From contig OX243818.1 of assembly GCA_945859605.1 (NCBI GenBank), positions 35,015,539 to 35,079,538 on the forward strand: a stretch of 64,000 nt of DNA. The letters are read 5' to 3'. The DNA comes from Lumbricus rubellus. Lineage: Eukaryota; Annelida; Clitellata; Crassiclitellata; Lumbricidae. A model generated the notes under the pieces. That model did no database searches. It was given only the letters and a program-made list of their open reading frames with translations, and was not told the origin of the DNA. Shown in pieces: positions 23,711 to 35,300 of the stretch. Position numbers and translations under genes: made by a program. Each line of letters opens with the position of its first letter. Position 1 is the first letter of the stretch.

Positions 23711-23854
23711 CAGTGACGTAGCCAGGAATGTCTGATTTGGGGTTTGCGGCGTATGCTTGTTTTTCTTATATAAGCTAATTGGACAAATAACCTTAAAAAC
23801 TTTTTTTCTTAGCCAATGGGGGTTATCCCACAAACCCCATTTGCTACGCCACTG
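23711..23854. mobile_element. hAT-like MITE, CAGTG(A/G)CGTAGC family
   Basis: The ends CAGTGACGTAGCCAGGAAT and CAGTGGCGTAGCAAATGG (reverse complement) are flanked by ATGTATGT on both sides. That is the expected 8-bp duplication, though it cannot be distinguished from the host microsatellite. The 144-base element is non-coding. A fragment of the same family lies at about 55485-55580. Confidence 0.75.
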
Positions 23855-24172
23855 ATGTATGTATTGTATAGCCTAAGGTCGACAAGTCGTCCAACAAGGA
23901 AAATGAGTTTTAATACAATTATATCTTTTGTTACTTTTGTTGCCTGGTGTCCTTGAATCGTCAAAAATCAGTGGATGGACTCACTAAAAGTGGTATAAAT
24001 TTTTTGGTATTTGAAATATGTTGGCTAAATTTGGCCATTGTACGCAGACCCTAAATATGAATTGCCTTTAGGCCTATACAATGTCATTTACATTATACAA
24101 AGTCCTACTTTTGAAAAAGATATTGGCAAAAACCCTTTGGGGTCTTCTTTAGGCTCACCTTGTAGATCAGTG

Positions 24173-24300
24173 CTGTCCAACCTGCAACCCGCAATGTCCT
24201 TTTAAGTGGCCCGCCAGAGTTCTCTAATTTTTAAACAAATTCGTGTAAAAACGGAGTAAAATACTGAGTCACATGCCAACTTTAACTCTGGCTTCCGGTC
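24173..24300. mobile_element. hAT-like element end (truncated)
   Basis: The sequence starts CAGTGCTGTCCAACCTGCAA and continues AAGTGGCCCGCCAGAG, closely resembling hAT termini that begin CAGTG(C/G)TGTCCAAC. No matching second end was found before the LINE fragment that follows. Confidence 0.5.
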
Positions 24301-24312
24301 CAATCGAATAAA

Positions 24313-24962
24313 GTGAAGGAACCGAGTCTTACGCTCTGCAGCATGTTTAATTGGACAAATTACCAAAATCGGGCCATGTCTCCAGCTATAGGCCTATGCT
24401 GGAGACATTACACTGGCTTCCTATCTGGCAGCGAATTGAATGTAGGATTGCTGATCTGGTTCGGACATGTCAGCTTGGTATCTGCCAAGCAAAAGCTCCG
24501 TTGCTCAACAGGTATCCAAGGCCACCGCCCACTCCGTTTCTGCACAAAAGGGATTGCTCTTGGTTCTATTCGTACGAATATTCACCCACCTTAGCCGTCC
24601 ATCCATCTGCCAGTGCCTGCCTGACTCTCCGGACTTGATGTGCTGCCTATCGATTTTGCTTTGATTAAGCGCCTGTGAATAAGCTGGTTTCCGTGACTTC
24701 GCTTTTGTGGGCGCTGTAGAAATCTCGAGATTACGATTACGAAATCTCGAGATTACGAACTGCAACCACGCAGAAGAGTGTCTTTTCTGTGGTTGGCCTA
24801 ATTGTTTGGAATGGGCTCCAGCAGGTCTGCTTCCTGGGGCTCTTGCTCAAGCACTTCTTTTTAATAAACTCGAAACTGTTCCTATTTGCGTGCTAGAGCC
24901 GGGAGCGCTTCTGAGTTACCCCACGAAGAAGCGCTATATAAATTATGGAATGAATGAATGAT
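24313..24962 (+). mobile_element. L2-like LINE 3' end fragment
   Basis: Broken frames contain LETLHWLPIWQRIECRIADL, the LHWLP..xRI motif of L2/CR1 reverse transcriptases. Later come CLFCGWPNCLEWAPAGL and a final region with GGAGCGCTTCTGAGT, GAAGCGCTATATAAATTATG and a (GAAT)n tail at 24947-24960. Between them (24666-24760) lies a second 3'-end type with GATTACGATTACG repeats. The piece is a mosaic with several frame breaks. Confidence 0.6.
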
Positions 24963-25744
24963 GGTATGCCTTCGGTATACTATTTTATATTAAAACCGAT
25001 CCCTATCTCCAAGCGCATATGATACAAAACCCTAGAAATGTTGAACCTTTCGCATTCAGTAAAGATGTCAACAATGGTCTCAGTTAGGCCTACTAGCATT
25101 CTGAACAGAGATCTGTTTCACTCATGTCTATAATTTTCATCCATAGGCTACATTAGAAACAAACACGTTCCATACTGAATCTAGCATAGATTTAAATCTC
25201 AACTTTTCTTTGTGTGTCCCTACTCAATATCTGTGGAGACAAGACCGATTTGTGAAATTTTTCTTTAGACTCGTTGTCATGATTATTTGCATTGCCATTT
25301 TATGAATTATATAATATTATTAATAGGCCTAATCTTTTATTAAGAACTACAATTATTTTATTTTATTATAAATAATATGTCATGGTTGTAAATAGATCAT
25401 AGGCCAATGCATCATAATCTGACCACAATGGACAATTTGGACGTAGATAATGCGTAATGCGGTGGAACAGTGAAGTAATGGACTCGAAGCCTATAATAAT
25501 GGTTAGACTCATCGAAACGTAGAGAATTAATATCTTTCCGTCCACGATCAGCCAATGTAGGTAAAGTTCTCTTTCTTTATTCGACTCAGACATCTTGGAG
25601 AATAATTGGACCAAACCGAAAGCAACTTTGGCTTTAGGCCTACATTTGATTTATTAGACATTTATGGTTAAGACTTAGTGTCTGTTTTATTGTGACGTTG
25701 CAATGATGTTGTATCCTAGAGTGAATTTGTCATTGGTCTTTTAG

Positions 25745-26080
25745 ACTTTTACGAAGAAATTAAAAGACGATCTGGAATCATTAGAAACAACCAAAACTAC
25801 CTCTTAGAAAATATTCAACCAACTGAAGCGTTAATCGCTTCGTTGTTGTCTCTCGACTGCATAACGGATGAGCAACGTCGAGTCATTCAACAGCAACGTT
25901 CAATTCGAATTACAAATGCAGTACTTGAGGGAAAGAAATATCCAGACGGAAATAAGAACTTAAAACTTATGCACTTCATGAGATCTTTTGACCAGACTAA
26001 CCTTTCAAATGTTGTCAAATGTCTTCGACGAACCCAACCAACCCAGAAGATGGTGGCAAGGATCATAGAAGACGGAGGAG
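25745..26080 (+). CDS. CARD-domain exon (CARD-2, plus-strand gene B)
   Basis: The exon follows GGTCTTTTAG and ends GGAGGAG|GTAAAT, phase 1 at both ends, 112 codons. The protein reads IIRNNQNYLLENIQPTEALI, SLDCITDEQRRVIQQQ and NLSNVVKCLRRTQ...KMVARIIEDGG, a typical CARD helix order. The minus-strand homologue 48536-48841 is ten codons shorter in the loop before the KLMHFMRSFD helix. Within the cluster it lies between the F-box-like and TRADD-N-like exons in compatible phase, so all would join in one reading frame. A role in homotypic death-fold assembly is inferred from the family. Confidence 0.75.
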
Positions 26081-27435
26081 GTAAATATTTTTCCTTTGCT
26101 TCAAACTTATATAGTGTAGGCCTGCCGCCTACTTAAGGGACTCAAGTATCTGTTAATTCCGCCGAGAAATTAACGATACTATTATGTTAACTGCTCATAC
26201 TTTGGCAGTCTAAGTCTCAAACCTGGAGAAAGGATCAGGTCGACACTGATAATCAATGATCAGATCCGTTTTTAAGGTTCTGCAAACGTCTGTGCAAGAG
26301 GCTACCCCACAAGTGCGCGTGCCGATTTAGCAGCCATTTTTTGTCAATACAAATTGCGGCTTGCACTGGGCCCATATGCATCACTGAGAAATTTATATCT
26401 GACACGTCTAGTTTAGTATGTTGGTGCGGATAAAACCGGGAACACCCGTACCTGTGATGACACTCCGTTTCCGGCCCTACCAGTGAAATGCGTTCCCAAC
26501 CCGTATCCGACCCTCGGTACGTTGAAACCCGCACGCAAGGGTAAGCCCTGCTGCAATCTCTAATTTTTGTACGTGAATCTTTGGTACTAAGACAAATAAT
26601 ATGACTCCTCAGTGTGATTTAAGAGATGGAGAGAAACACCAGCGAGAGACAGGCAGAAAGACAGTACTGTTGTCCTTGTGTGAGAGATTGACTGCCTATA
26701 TTAGTATGTCGTAGAGGAGTGCCTGCATGGACGCTGTGTGGAGGGATCCAGGGTGTGTTGTTTGAACGATCTAATCATGAGCTATAGCCACCAATTATTC
26801 CCGGTTTAGAGCTACCAAATTGAAACTTAATATTGGTAAAACTTTATTCTTTTTTGATCCCGCCGTAAAAAGTTGTACTCTAGACCTTTGATTGACAACA
26901 AAATCACGTGCAGGAAAAATATTTATGTATGTATTCATGATGGGCGCGTATGAATTTTTAAGCGTGTACAAATGGTGTGTGACTGTGTGTGGGACAATTA
27001 CTATGGAATCATTTCAACACATCACCAAAGAGCCTACGCCATCCTAATTGATGAGAATAAAAAGTAGGCCTAACTCAATTATGATAACTGATAGATTCGC
27101 TACTGACGGGCTCCTGCAAAGCCTATAGGCCTATATAGCACAATAAACGCAGTAAGTTACAGACATGATCTTGGAATCTTGGATGTGCCTAGAAAATTTT
27201 AGATGTGGGCCTACATGTTTTCATATAACTTCCATATGACCTTGACCCTGCTCGTTTGCAGTGAATTGACCGGTTTCGTAGTCACAGATCACCCGAGTAG
27301 GTTGGAGAATTTCAGAATTGATAACAAGGTTCCATTTTACCCAATTTAAATCAGATCAAAATCTGAAAAGTTACATATCAACTGGTTCACATCAAAAAGT
27401 TCGCTTAACATTTAATTTTTCCTTTTGGTTTTTAG
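26081..27435. other. Intron with unrecognised ORF
   Basis: The minus strand at 26253-26534 is open for 93 codons (for example DVSDINFSVMHMGPVQAAIC). I do not recognise it, and it lacks splice or paralogue support, so it may be a repeat remnant. Nothing else was identified. Confidence 0.35.
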
Positions 27436-27804
27436 TCGTAATAAAGGTTGAAATGAGAAATCGATGTGCAATTGGTAGACCTACAACGTCCACGGAAACA
27501 CAGAAACTAGTTCATCGGAGATTCGAAGACCTTCGAAACAGAATCAATCCATTGTCAAATCAAAGTGATAAAATCATCAGTGAACTGAACGATGAAGGCA
27601 TAGAAATCCTCAACTCTCAGATGGACAGACAGGCTGTAGTCGTCTGGATCTGGTGTCGGTCACAGACATCACTTCAATATCTTCAGAAACTGTACGATTC
27701 GAATCATTTGAGAGGCGTCTTGTATGACCTGGCAAATATTCGACCTGAAATCATGCAATCGAAAGTTATCAACGTTCACAACAATCAATTCCGGAAAACA
27801 GTTG
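27436..27804 (+). CDS. TRADD-N-like domain exon (gene B, plus copy)
   Basis: A 123-codon phase 1-1 exon between TTTTTAG and GTTG|GTAAG. It contains KLVHRRFEDLRNRINPLS, a helix ending ELNDEGIEILNSQMD, then the strand AVVVWIWCRSQTSLQYLQKL and a final FRKTVG. The VVVW..CRS strand followed by a helix matches the pattern in exon 8913-9272 and the TRADD N-terminal fold. The minus-strand homologue is 46255-46599, which shares ILNSQ(M/L)D and VVVWI.CRSQ. It sits directly upstream of the propeller exon. The name is based on pattern only. Confidence 0.65.
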
Positions 27805-27904
27805 GTAAGATCTTATGCATGCATTCATTGCAAATCGAATCGTGTCGCATCGTGTAAAATTATGAGAATAATTATTATTTATAATGTACCGCCTAATTGG
27901 TGGT

Positions 27905-28103
27905 GCTCTCAGCGAGACAGCCCGAGGAAATAGAGTCTTCAAGCTGCGAAGTGATTAGGTTGGCAAAGATTTTACTGCGGATAGAAGAGGGAGGTCATTC
28001 CACGCAGAAGAGTCAACAACGGCAAAGGCATTTGGTTGGGCTATGGATGTCCCTGAGACAGAGAGACAGAGACAGAGAGAGAGAGAGATACAGAGAGAGA
28101 GAC

Positions 28104-28152
<49 letters not shown>

Positions 28153-28210
28153 TCGTGAATTGCCTACGAGAGGTAACAGGAAGCCAGTGTAAGACACCAT
28201 TCATCTGAAC
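27905..28210 (-). mobile_element. L2-like LINE fragment split by (GA)n
   Basis: The minus strand gives GVLHWLPVTSRRQF and, beyond an AG-rich microsatellite (about 28060-28152), AFAVVDSSAWNDLPLLS. These are the LHWLP and FxVxxxxxWNxLP motifs of an L2/CR1 reverse-transcriptase C-terminus. The (GA)n tract expanded inside the fragment. It lies in the intron before the propeller exon. Confidence 0.55.
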
Positions 28211-28726
28211 TAGTGAATTGCTCTAATTAGCGCGGCAGCAAGGGAAACATGCACTGTGGTGGTAAAGAATGAAGAGGAAACAGATCTTCTGAGCGCCTCA
28301 TAATAGTATGCCAACATGAGCGCGTCAATTGGAAGAAGTGCTCAAAGAACGCCACGGCGCTATGAAGAATGAAACCCACGTCTCGGACATGTATTCATGA
28401 ATATGTGGAGTCGGGCTACAATGGCGTCAAGAGTGTAAGGTCAAGTTTATAGATAAACTTAAGATACATAATCATCGTAGCCTACACCTATAAAATTATG
28501 TATACGTGGTAGGCCTACATATGACTGAAATTAAGAAGGAACGCTGATTTGGTTTATGTAGAGTGTTACTATAAATTTTTAAACACAGACTAAGAAAGAG
28601 AGGATGCAATGCGTTCGTTGTCTGTTATAATAAAGCATTTGTGAAGTGATAGTAAGAATATTTTCAACAGTCGAATACTTCTGTATTTCTATTAACAGTT
28701 AATCAGTTACACTGTTTTAATTTTAG

Positions 28727-29799
28727 TCGTGTGTCCAATTTCCGTTAGCTTGACTGAGATAATCGACGTAGAAAAAGATGAACGCGTGCGTGGAGTGACT
28801 AAACTGCGAAGTGAAATCTACGTCATTTGTGAATCTTTTGAAGCTTCAAATGTAATTCGTGTCTACGAGGATCGAAATCCATTTCGCCTTCACAGAAAAT
28901 TCGAAATAAAGGAGATTAAAGTACCATTTGACGTTGGGTGCAGTGAGAAGGAAAATTGTCTCTACATCTCAGATTATATGGAAAATTGCATCTGGAAGAT
29001 TACAAGAGAAGCAGATGACCAACACAAAATCATCAAATGGCTGGAAGCTGAGGATAATATGCGTTGGAATTTCTCAGTGACCAGAGACGATCATATTTTG
29101 ATGTATTCAAAACATGCACCGTGCTCTCTGATGATCTTGGGATCGGACGCAAAACTTATTCGATCAATTCCGTTACCAAGAGACTTGACAAGACTTTGGT
29201 ATGCAGTGGAAACATCCACCGGGAATTTCATCATCATTCACCGGTCAAATGAGATAAAGTCGATCGGGGATGAGGATGAGGAGGAGGAAAGCGACGACGA
29301 AGAGGAAGAGGACAGCGACAATGACTACAAGGAGGACGACGACAACGAGGATGAAGAGGATAGCGACGATGACCACGACAATGACTACGACACGCAGGAC
29401 GACGACAAAGAGGAGGAAGATGATGAACACGAGGATATGGAGGAGAAAAACGAGCAATTGAATGACGGAAGAGCATATATCGAAGAGAAGGAGGTGAGGA
29501 AGGGAAAGGAGGTGGAGTGCATGAAAGAAGAAAAAGATGACAGGCATGAAGAAAAAGAGAGTGGGTCAAGAGAAAGAAAGTCGATGGAAGTGGAAGAGAA
29601 AGAGCAGGAGTTGGAAGAGTGTAGGTCAAGTGGGGGAAACAAGAAAGATGAATGGTTTATAAGTGAAGTGACCAACGATGGACAAACGATAATTCGTCGT
29701 TTTATTCCTTCAAATGAAACACAAAAACTGAATGATCCCCATTATCTGTCACTTGATTCAGACGATCGGATGATGAAGAAGAAGACAATACAGTTTTAA
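28727..29799 (+). CDS. Beta-propeller (NHL-like) exon, plus copy, damaged 3' end
   Basis: Starting in phase 1 after TTTTAG, this exon encodes blade-like repeats: VTKLRSEIYVICES, CSEKENCLYISDYMENCIWK, FSVTRDDHILMYS and YAVETSTGNFIIIHRSNE. About 110 residues of almost pure Asp/Glu then Lys/Glu-rich sequence (29265-29645) are inserted before WFISEVTNDGQTIIRRFIP. The minus homologue (44977-45857) has only a short KEGKSGSSQEENE linker there. After SLDSDDR the blade-5/6 segment of the homologue is missing. The frame stops at 29797, while the homologous end (CYDEEKEQLIVSGL...VHVYTLG) follows in another frame to a stop at 29895. The protein is therefore probably truncated, or this copy is decaying. 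Propellers of this type usually bind proteins or ligands. Confidence 0.7.
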
Positions 29800-29995
29800 T
29801 TCCAGATTGTTTATGTTACGACGAAGAAAAAGAACAATTGATTGTCTCCGGTTTGAACCAACGAGGAGTTCATGTTTACACATTGGGTCGAATATAAACT
29901 CACTCTTCATGCTTCTATCGTGACAATCAGTGTCAAATCGTTTCCTTTTTATAATCCGATCTTTACCATCTCCTACGTCTTTTTATATTATCTTA

Positions 29996-30001
29996 AATAA
30001 A
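29996..30001 (+). promoter_or_regulatory. Candidate polyadenylation signal
   Basis: AATAAA lies about 100 bases after the alternative-frame propeller stop at 29897, as expected for the 3' end of plus-strand gene B. Confidence 0.5.
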
Positions 30002-30780
30002 ATTATAATGATATTTACGGACGCAATTTTCATGATTTAACCTCTGCATATTTCTATAAAAAAATGTCTGGAAATTCTAGATAAATCTCCGGCATGCTAT
30101 GCTCATTGTGATAACGAAGAAGATCGCAAATAATTATTGAGGACGAAGTTAGTGATCGGTTTTAAAGGCGTCCGTCGAATGATTGTCTTGATGTTACATG
30201 TTGCTCGAGACGCGCGAGGCGTTTAATTTAAAATGATTTATAGGACCCGTTTGTCATTATTAATTTTATTTTTATTTGGATTTATAAATCGCAGTAGACA
30301 AACGTTATGCTATTATAGTAGCTGCGTTGATTGGTGTAATCTATGTGTCGTCCAAATATTCTCCAGTGGAAAGACGTTTAGGTGAACAGTGTCACTCTGG
30401 CACGAACGCATAGATGGGTGATCGATTGCCGCTACGTTCCCATTTTTCCTCTCAGCCTTCCATTCGGTAGGCGGAGTTTCCACACTGAGCAGTTTGGGAG
30501 ACAGGCGTCACTCAGTTAAATTTGACTCCTGCAAGATATTGCAATCATCCGTTTATGCAATCACTTGTTATCATGCTATGCTGTAATTGTATACTATAAA
30601 TAGGCTACTATAATTAATAAGTTTTATTTGGCGCCTCCGGCTCCTCAGTGTAGATAGGCTACTCAGAAACGCTCCAGCCCGACCATGACCAAATAGTTTC
30701 TAAATTCAGCAGGAACCAGGCCCGCATTAAGGTATTTGCTGAAGTTAATGATTAAATCTATTTTTGTTTCATCACCGATA
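30002..30780. other. Intergenic, no gene
   Basis: No exon is recognised. Around 30625-30735 the words GGCGCCTCC and GAAACGCTCC resemble a reversed L2-like 3' UTR but are too decayed to define. Confidence 0.35.
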
Positions 30781-30799
30781 AGGTCAGATAGCTAGCATC

Positions 30800-31016
30800 G
30801 GTCATTCATTCATTTATTCATTCATTCATTCACTCACTCACTCACTCACTCACTCACTCACTCACTCACTCACTCATTCACTCACTCATTCATTCATTCA
30901 CTCACTCATTCACTCACTCACTCACTCATTCATTCATTCACTCACTCATTCATTCATTCATTCATTCTCTGGCTCTCTCTCTCTATGTCTCTGTATCTGT
31001 CTGTCTGTCTGTTCAT
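30800..31016. repeat. (ATTC)n/(ACTC)n microsatellite
   Basis: Alternating blocks of CATT and CACT tetramers are followed by CTCT and CTGT runs. The tract directly precedes a reversed L2-like 3' end (ACTTATACAGCGCCCCTTCA at about 31035), so it probably grew from the LINE's tetramer tail. Confidence 0.85.
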
Positions 31017-32180
31017 TCATTCATTCGTTCAAAGTACTTATACAGCGCCCCTTCAAGAAACTACTCAGAAGCGCTCAACTTCGTTACGTCGAGGAAAGTC
31101 GCCAGGTTATGTCTTTCATGGAGGATTCAACTAGTGGCATGTTCGCTAACTGCCAGCCAACCCTCTCTACCCGATAATCCACCTGTAATACTCTCTCTCT
31201 CCGGCTCTGTCTCTGTCTGTCTGTCTATCTCTCTCTCTTTCTTTCTCTCTCTCTCTCTCCGTCTCTCTCTCTCTCTCTCTCTCTCTCCCGTTGGTCACAA
31301 GTCATCTCAAGTTTTCCACCGAGCCATACCCAACTCAACACCATGCCTTTGGAATGATCCTCCCACTCTTTTCAGTTTATTCATCGTCATTAGGCCTACT
31401 GATCACACACACCATCACCTTCCTTAGGCTCTTCTATCCATCACACCTCGGACTTTCATTCGAAACTTGTCACACCTTTCCAAGAAATTTTACCGTGTTT
31501 CATCTGATCCTCCACTTTCCAATTTTCCTCTCAGATGACCAGTGGCGGCGCCAGAGAAGACTAGGGGCTAAGCCTCCTAAATGCATGGCGCTCAGAAAAA
31601 CGCGGGAAATGTCTATAACCATGGATACACAGTGCATACTGACCTCACAACCTCAAAAAGTTGATGACTAAAAAAGAAGTCAAATATTTTGCGACTGAAA
31701 AATGCAAAATTTCTGGACGAGCTTCAGTCCCCCAAAATTGAAATTCTGGCGTCGCCACTGGACGACACCCGCCGCTTTGATCCTATGATAACCCAATCCA
31801 CACATCTATCATACTTTTATGACTACTTCTTCAGTTTCTCCATCATCATTACTAATCACACGCCATCACCTTTCTCAGACTCCGCTACCCATTACGCCTA
31901 TAGGAATTTTCATTCGAAACTGATGTCGTAGGCTACCTCTTCAAAAACTCTTACTGTGTCCTCCACCTTTCACGCTCCGACCCAGACGACACCCGCCTTA
32001 GGTATAGTTGTTCCGCCACTCTGATCCTATGGCAACCAGACCGGACATCCCTTGGACTACGGACAACCTTTATTGACTCAACGCAGAGCTTGTGATTGAG
32101 CTGGTGCCCCGCGCTTGGTTTTCGAGTCGCTCTTTAGAAGTTTGGAGATTACGATTAAGAATACGATTGTATCTCAGCAC
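31017..32180. mobile_element. Mosaic of L2-like LINE 3' ends
   Basis: A reversed L2 3' UTR (31030-31075, CAGCGCCCCTTCAAGAAACT and CAGAAGCGCTC) is joined to plus-strand pieces. One piece has a WNDPPTLF motif near 31355. A second diverged copy of the same region lies at 31770-32045, and a GATTACG-tail 3' end at 32085-32178. A (TC)n tract occupies 31190-31290. The hAT-like insertion at 31540 sits inside. Confidence 0.5.
31540..31760. mobile_element. hAT-like MITE, CAGTGGCGGCGCCAG family
   Basis: The ends are CAGTGGCGGCGCCAGAGAAG and, reverse complemented, CAGTGGCGACGCCAGAATTT. It is related to the intact element at 35301-35794. The flanks GATGAC and GACGAC are a probable decayed target duplication. 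A paralogous empty site, CAGACGACACCCGCC, is visible at about 31984-31998. Confidence 0.7.
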
Positions 32181-33050
32181 AGAACCAAGTGAACCGAGTG
32201 GCATTTGGAGTGACAATTAGTGTCCAATAGGACCTGGTCGACCGGTTTTAAAAGAGTTCTACCCGAAGAAAAATCAGTAGGCCTACGTGTGCTAAACGTC
32301 TTGAGGTAGTGGTGACTGTGTTTGGTTTATGGCAGTGATTGGGTGGATTAGTAGGTCAGTCGGTCACTCGAGCTATGGATATTAGGCTATTCAGGCTCCT
32401 CAGAAAATATTTCGATTAATATAGATAAAGGGAATGTGTTGCGATTAATTTGAGGTTAATTGCGATTTAAAAAATTAATCGTGCGATTAATTTCGATTAA
32501 ATGTTTTATCGAACAACAGCCCTACTCTAAACAAATGGTATGAGAAATTGATTTTATGGCGGTCAATGTGTTAAGCCATGTTTTTCAGCAATGGAGTCTT
32601 GAGAAATGTTGAGATGACAGTTTAAAATGCTACTACTAGCTAACAAATTTCAAAAAGTCTAAGCTTATAAAAACAATGGGATAAAATTAATTTTTTACTG
32701 AAGCCCTACAGGCCTGAGGCCTACCACGTCTCTGGGCACTAAAATACGGAGCAATTTTAATAATCTTACAGCTTAAAATCTAGCAATTACAATACGGTCA
32801 TCCAAAACATTCAAACAATAAATTATGACAAAAGGGACATTTATTGAAGTCTTGAGCCATGTCTCTCAGCAATGGAAGAATGAAGTTTTGGCTTAAATGA
32901 TAGCCCAAAAGCCAATCGGCAATCGCGGCCTTGCGCGTTTCGCCCTCACTATTATTACTATTTACTCCTACTCAGAATTTTTATTTGGTCTCCCAAATTT
33001 TTGGACGTGGTTTCGCCTTTGAATCAGAGAATTTCACGGAGTTAAAGAGT
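32181..33050. other. No recognised gene
   Basis: AT-rich sequence, with ATTAATCGTGCGATTAATTTCG-like alternating words at 32420-32500. No exon or definable element is seen. Confidence 0.35.
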
Positions 33051-33470
33051 GGTTGATTAATGGATAGATGGGTGGGTGAGTGGGTGAGTGAGCGAGAGAA
33101 TGTGTTGTTGAGACGATGTGTTTGAGTGAGTGATTTGGAAGCACGTGATGTGTCATTGAGGAAAATAGAGAGGAAATTAGAGATTCAATGCGTGTTTTAA
33201 AATGAAGAAGCGTATGAGTGAATAAGAGCGATTGTGAGGAGACATTGTGTTGAGTGATAAAGCAAGTGAGTGACGGAGGATGTTCATAGAGCGGAATGAA
33301 TGGTGGATGGTGGAATAAAAGTGTGAGCGTGTGAGTGTATGACGCATGGTCGGATGGAATTTATGAGTGAGTGAATGAATAAGGGCATAAGAAAGTAAAT
33401 GAAGGAGTAAGATACGGAATGAGAGAATGAGCGTGATATTGAGTGCGTGCGGTAGGATGAGTGAAAGATT
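33051..33470. repeat. Degenerate GAGT-rich tract
   Basis: Imperfect (GTGA/GAGT)n sequence with many substitutions, probably an old tetramer microsatellite like those at 30.8 kb. The 121-codon minus-strand frame across it is low-complexity and rejected as a gene. Confidence 0.6.
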
Positions 33471-35292
33471 TATTTTTGTCAGTGGCGAATGGGCATTTAT
33501 CTGGATATGCTTCCAATCTGCCCAGTGGCCAACGCCCTTCAAAAGTCCCAGTGAGATCTCTTTATACTGTCTTTCACTTCTGTGTGCTTCCTGTAATTAT
33601 TACTTACACGCAAGGAAAGAGAAATCCAGAAAATTAGCTTATCGCTTTCTAATTTACAGTGTAGATCCAATTCGGACTTTTCAACCGGATGCTTGTCCAG
33701 ATTTCTGTTTTTGATAAATAATAGTTTTGTCAAAATAATGTGGAATTGAACGATAGTAAGCTAAGTCGTTTGGTCGACATTTCAATATGACCTAGGCCTA
33801 GTCTACGTATTTTCTCTTTTGCCGTCGAAAAATATGCTTCCAAGGATTAATTAGTCGATAGTAACTGTTGTTCGACCAGAGACTATAATTTCCGAGAAGA
33901 TTAGTTTATGCGCAAATTATTGCCATGTGGGAAACTGATTGGTAAAAGGCAAACAAACCATAATAATTATTTTTGTCTCGCCAGTCATTGTAGGCCCTAT
34001 TCTGGTGACTTCTGATGCAGAGTCATGTGGATGACATTGAAATCGATAGTCGCTTTAAGTGAAAGCAAATCAAAGTGTTAGGCAAAAAGAGAAACAATGA
34101 CGAAATAATTATGATCAGTCGGGGTAATGATTACAATGGACAAGGTTATCAAGTAGTGACATAATATGTAGCATAATTATTATGCCTACGCTAGACCTAC
34201 ATGTATATGAGGAAACAGAATAATTGTGAGTTACTATTTTCATTAATCCCTCCAATGAAAGTTTTAAAAAATATTCTAGAAATTGTGGCTAATCGAAAAA
34301 ATCGTCATTTGGACGAAAATTATTTGGCCAGTTTTCCATGTCCATTTGATTTGCTTATTTTCCTGTAGGGGCATAAGGCACGAGCTTCAGATAGTGGCTT
34401 CTGCAGTATCCGGTGTTTCTCACAGATGACAAAGGAAATGGACAATGGCTGACCACGCAGCTTTCGTCGTGGACATTTTTTTACGACATAATAATTTGTA
34501 TATACCATCTGTATCCGCACCGAAAAATAAGCTTCGAATTGTCCGCTCCGAAGTGTCGGTCTCCAAATCGTCATCATCATCATCGTTGTCGTCGTCGTCA
34601 TCATCATCATCACCACCATCACAACCACCTCATCATCGTTTTTGTCAAAACCATCTGTATCAGCATTGCCTTTGTATAGGCCTACATCTCTACAGTTTCC
34701 CCCCAAAACTTTCCAGTTTCTACTAAATTCTTTTCTTGTTGTCTCCATTCTGGCTCGTCTATTATAGGCCATGTGCAGTTTGCTTCTAGCGCATATCACT
34801 TACATGATTTATTTTGACCAAATTGCTAATTTATTTCCCCCTTAGCCCGATACTTTCTAAACATATGGTAATTATATTAGTAGAACATGTAGTATAAATA
34901 TAAGTGAGGAGAAGCGAAAATTGTCATTCGGACAGATGCGATAGCCAGCGCTTCAACGAAAGTTCTGAGAAGGGAACGTCACTGTTCTATACAGTTACGG
35001 TAGGTCTAACTGTTGTGAGACTTATCAGCGGTAAGCTCAAAATGTAAATGGAATAATATTATTTGATGTGAGTGCATCACCATTTCATGCAATAACCTGA
35101 TAGCGTCCGATGATGAATAAAAGCTAAATAAAATGCCATAAATTGTGCATTTTCAAGCAATCTACGTTGTAGCCTCATGAATATCAAAGGGGTTAATTTA
35201 ATTTATCCATGGTCATCAAAGCCATTTCCTTAACGAGTATCATTAAAGGAGTGTCCTCGCCAGGATCAAACAATTCAGTCCCAGCAAGGCCG
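33471..35292. other. Intergenic, no gene
   Basis: No exon recognised. A TCATCATCG-rich stretch lies at about 34570-34640. Frames across it are low-complexity. Confidence 0.35.
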
Positions 35293-35300
35293 TGTTTAGG

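Noticed and set aside
22306..23833. Reading frames of more than 430 codons on both strands with YVCM and HTYI repeats
   Set aside because: They are translations of the (ATGT)n microsatellite, which has no stop in any phase; no non-repeat domain is present.
26253..26534. 93-codon minus-strand gene
   Set aside because: The sequence is not low-complexity, but it has no recognised domain, no splice sites and no homologue in the other cluster.
29234..29675. Minus-strand ORFs opposite the propeller exon
   Set aside because: They are shadows of the acidic Asp/Glu tract on the coding strand.
33177..33542. 121-codon minus-strand ORF
   Set aside because: Derived from a degenerate GAGT/GTGA repeat; composition is dominated by His, Ser, Leu and Thr repeats.
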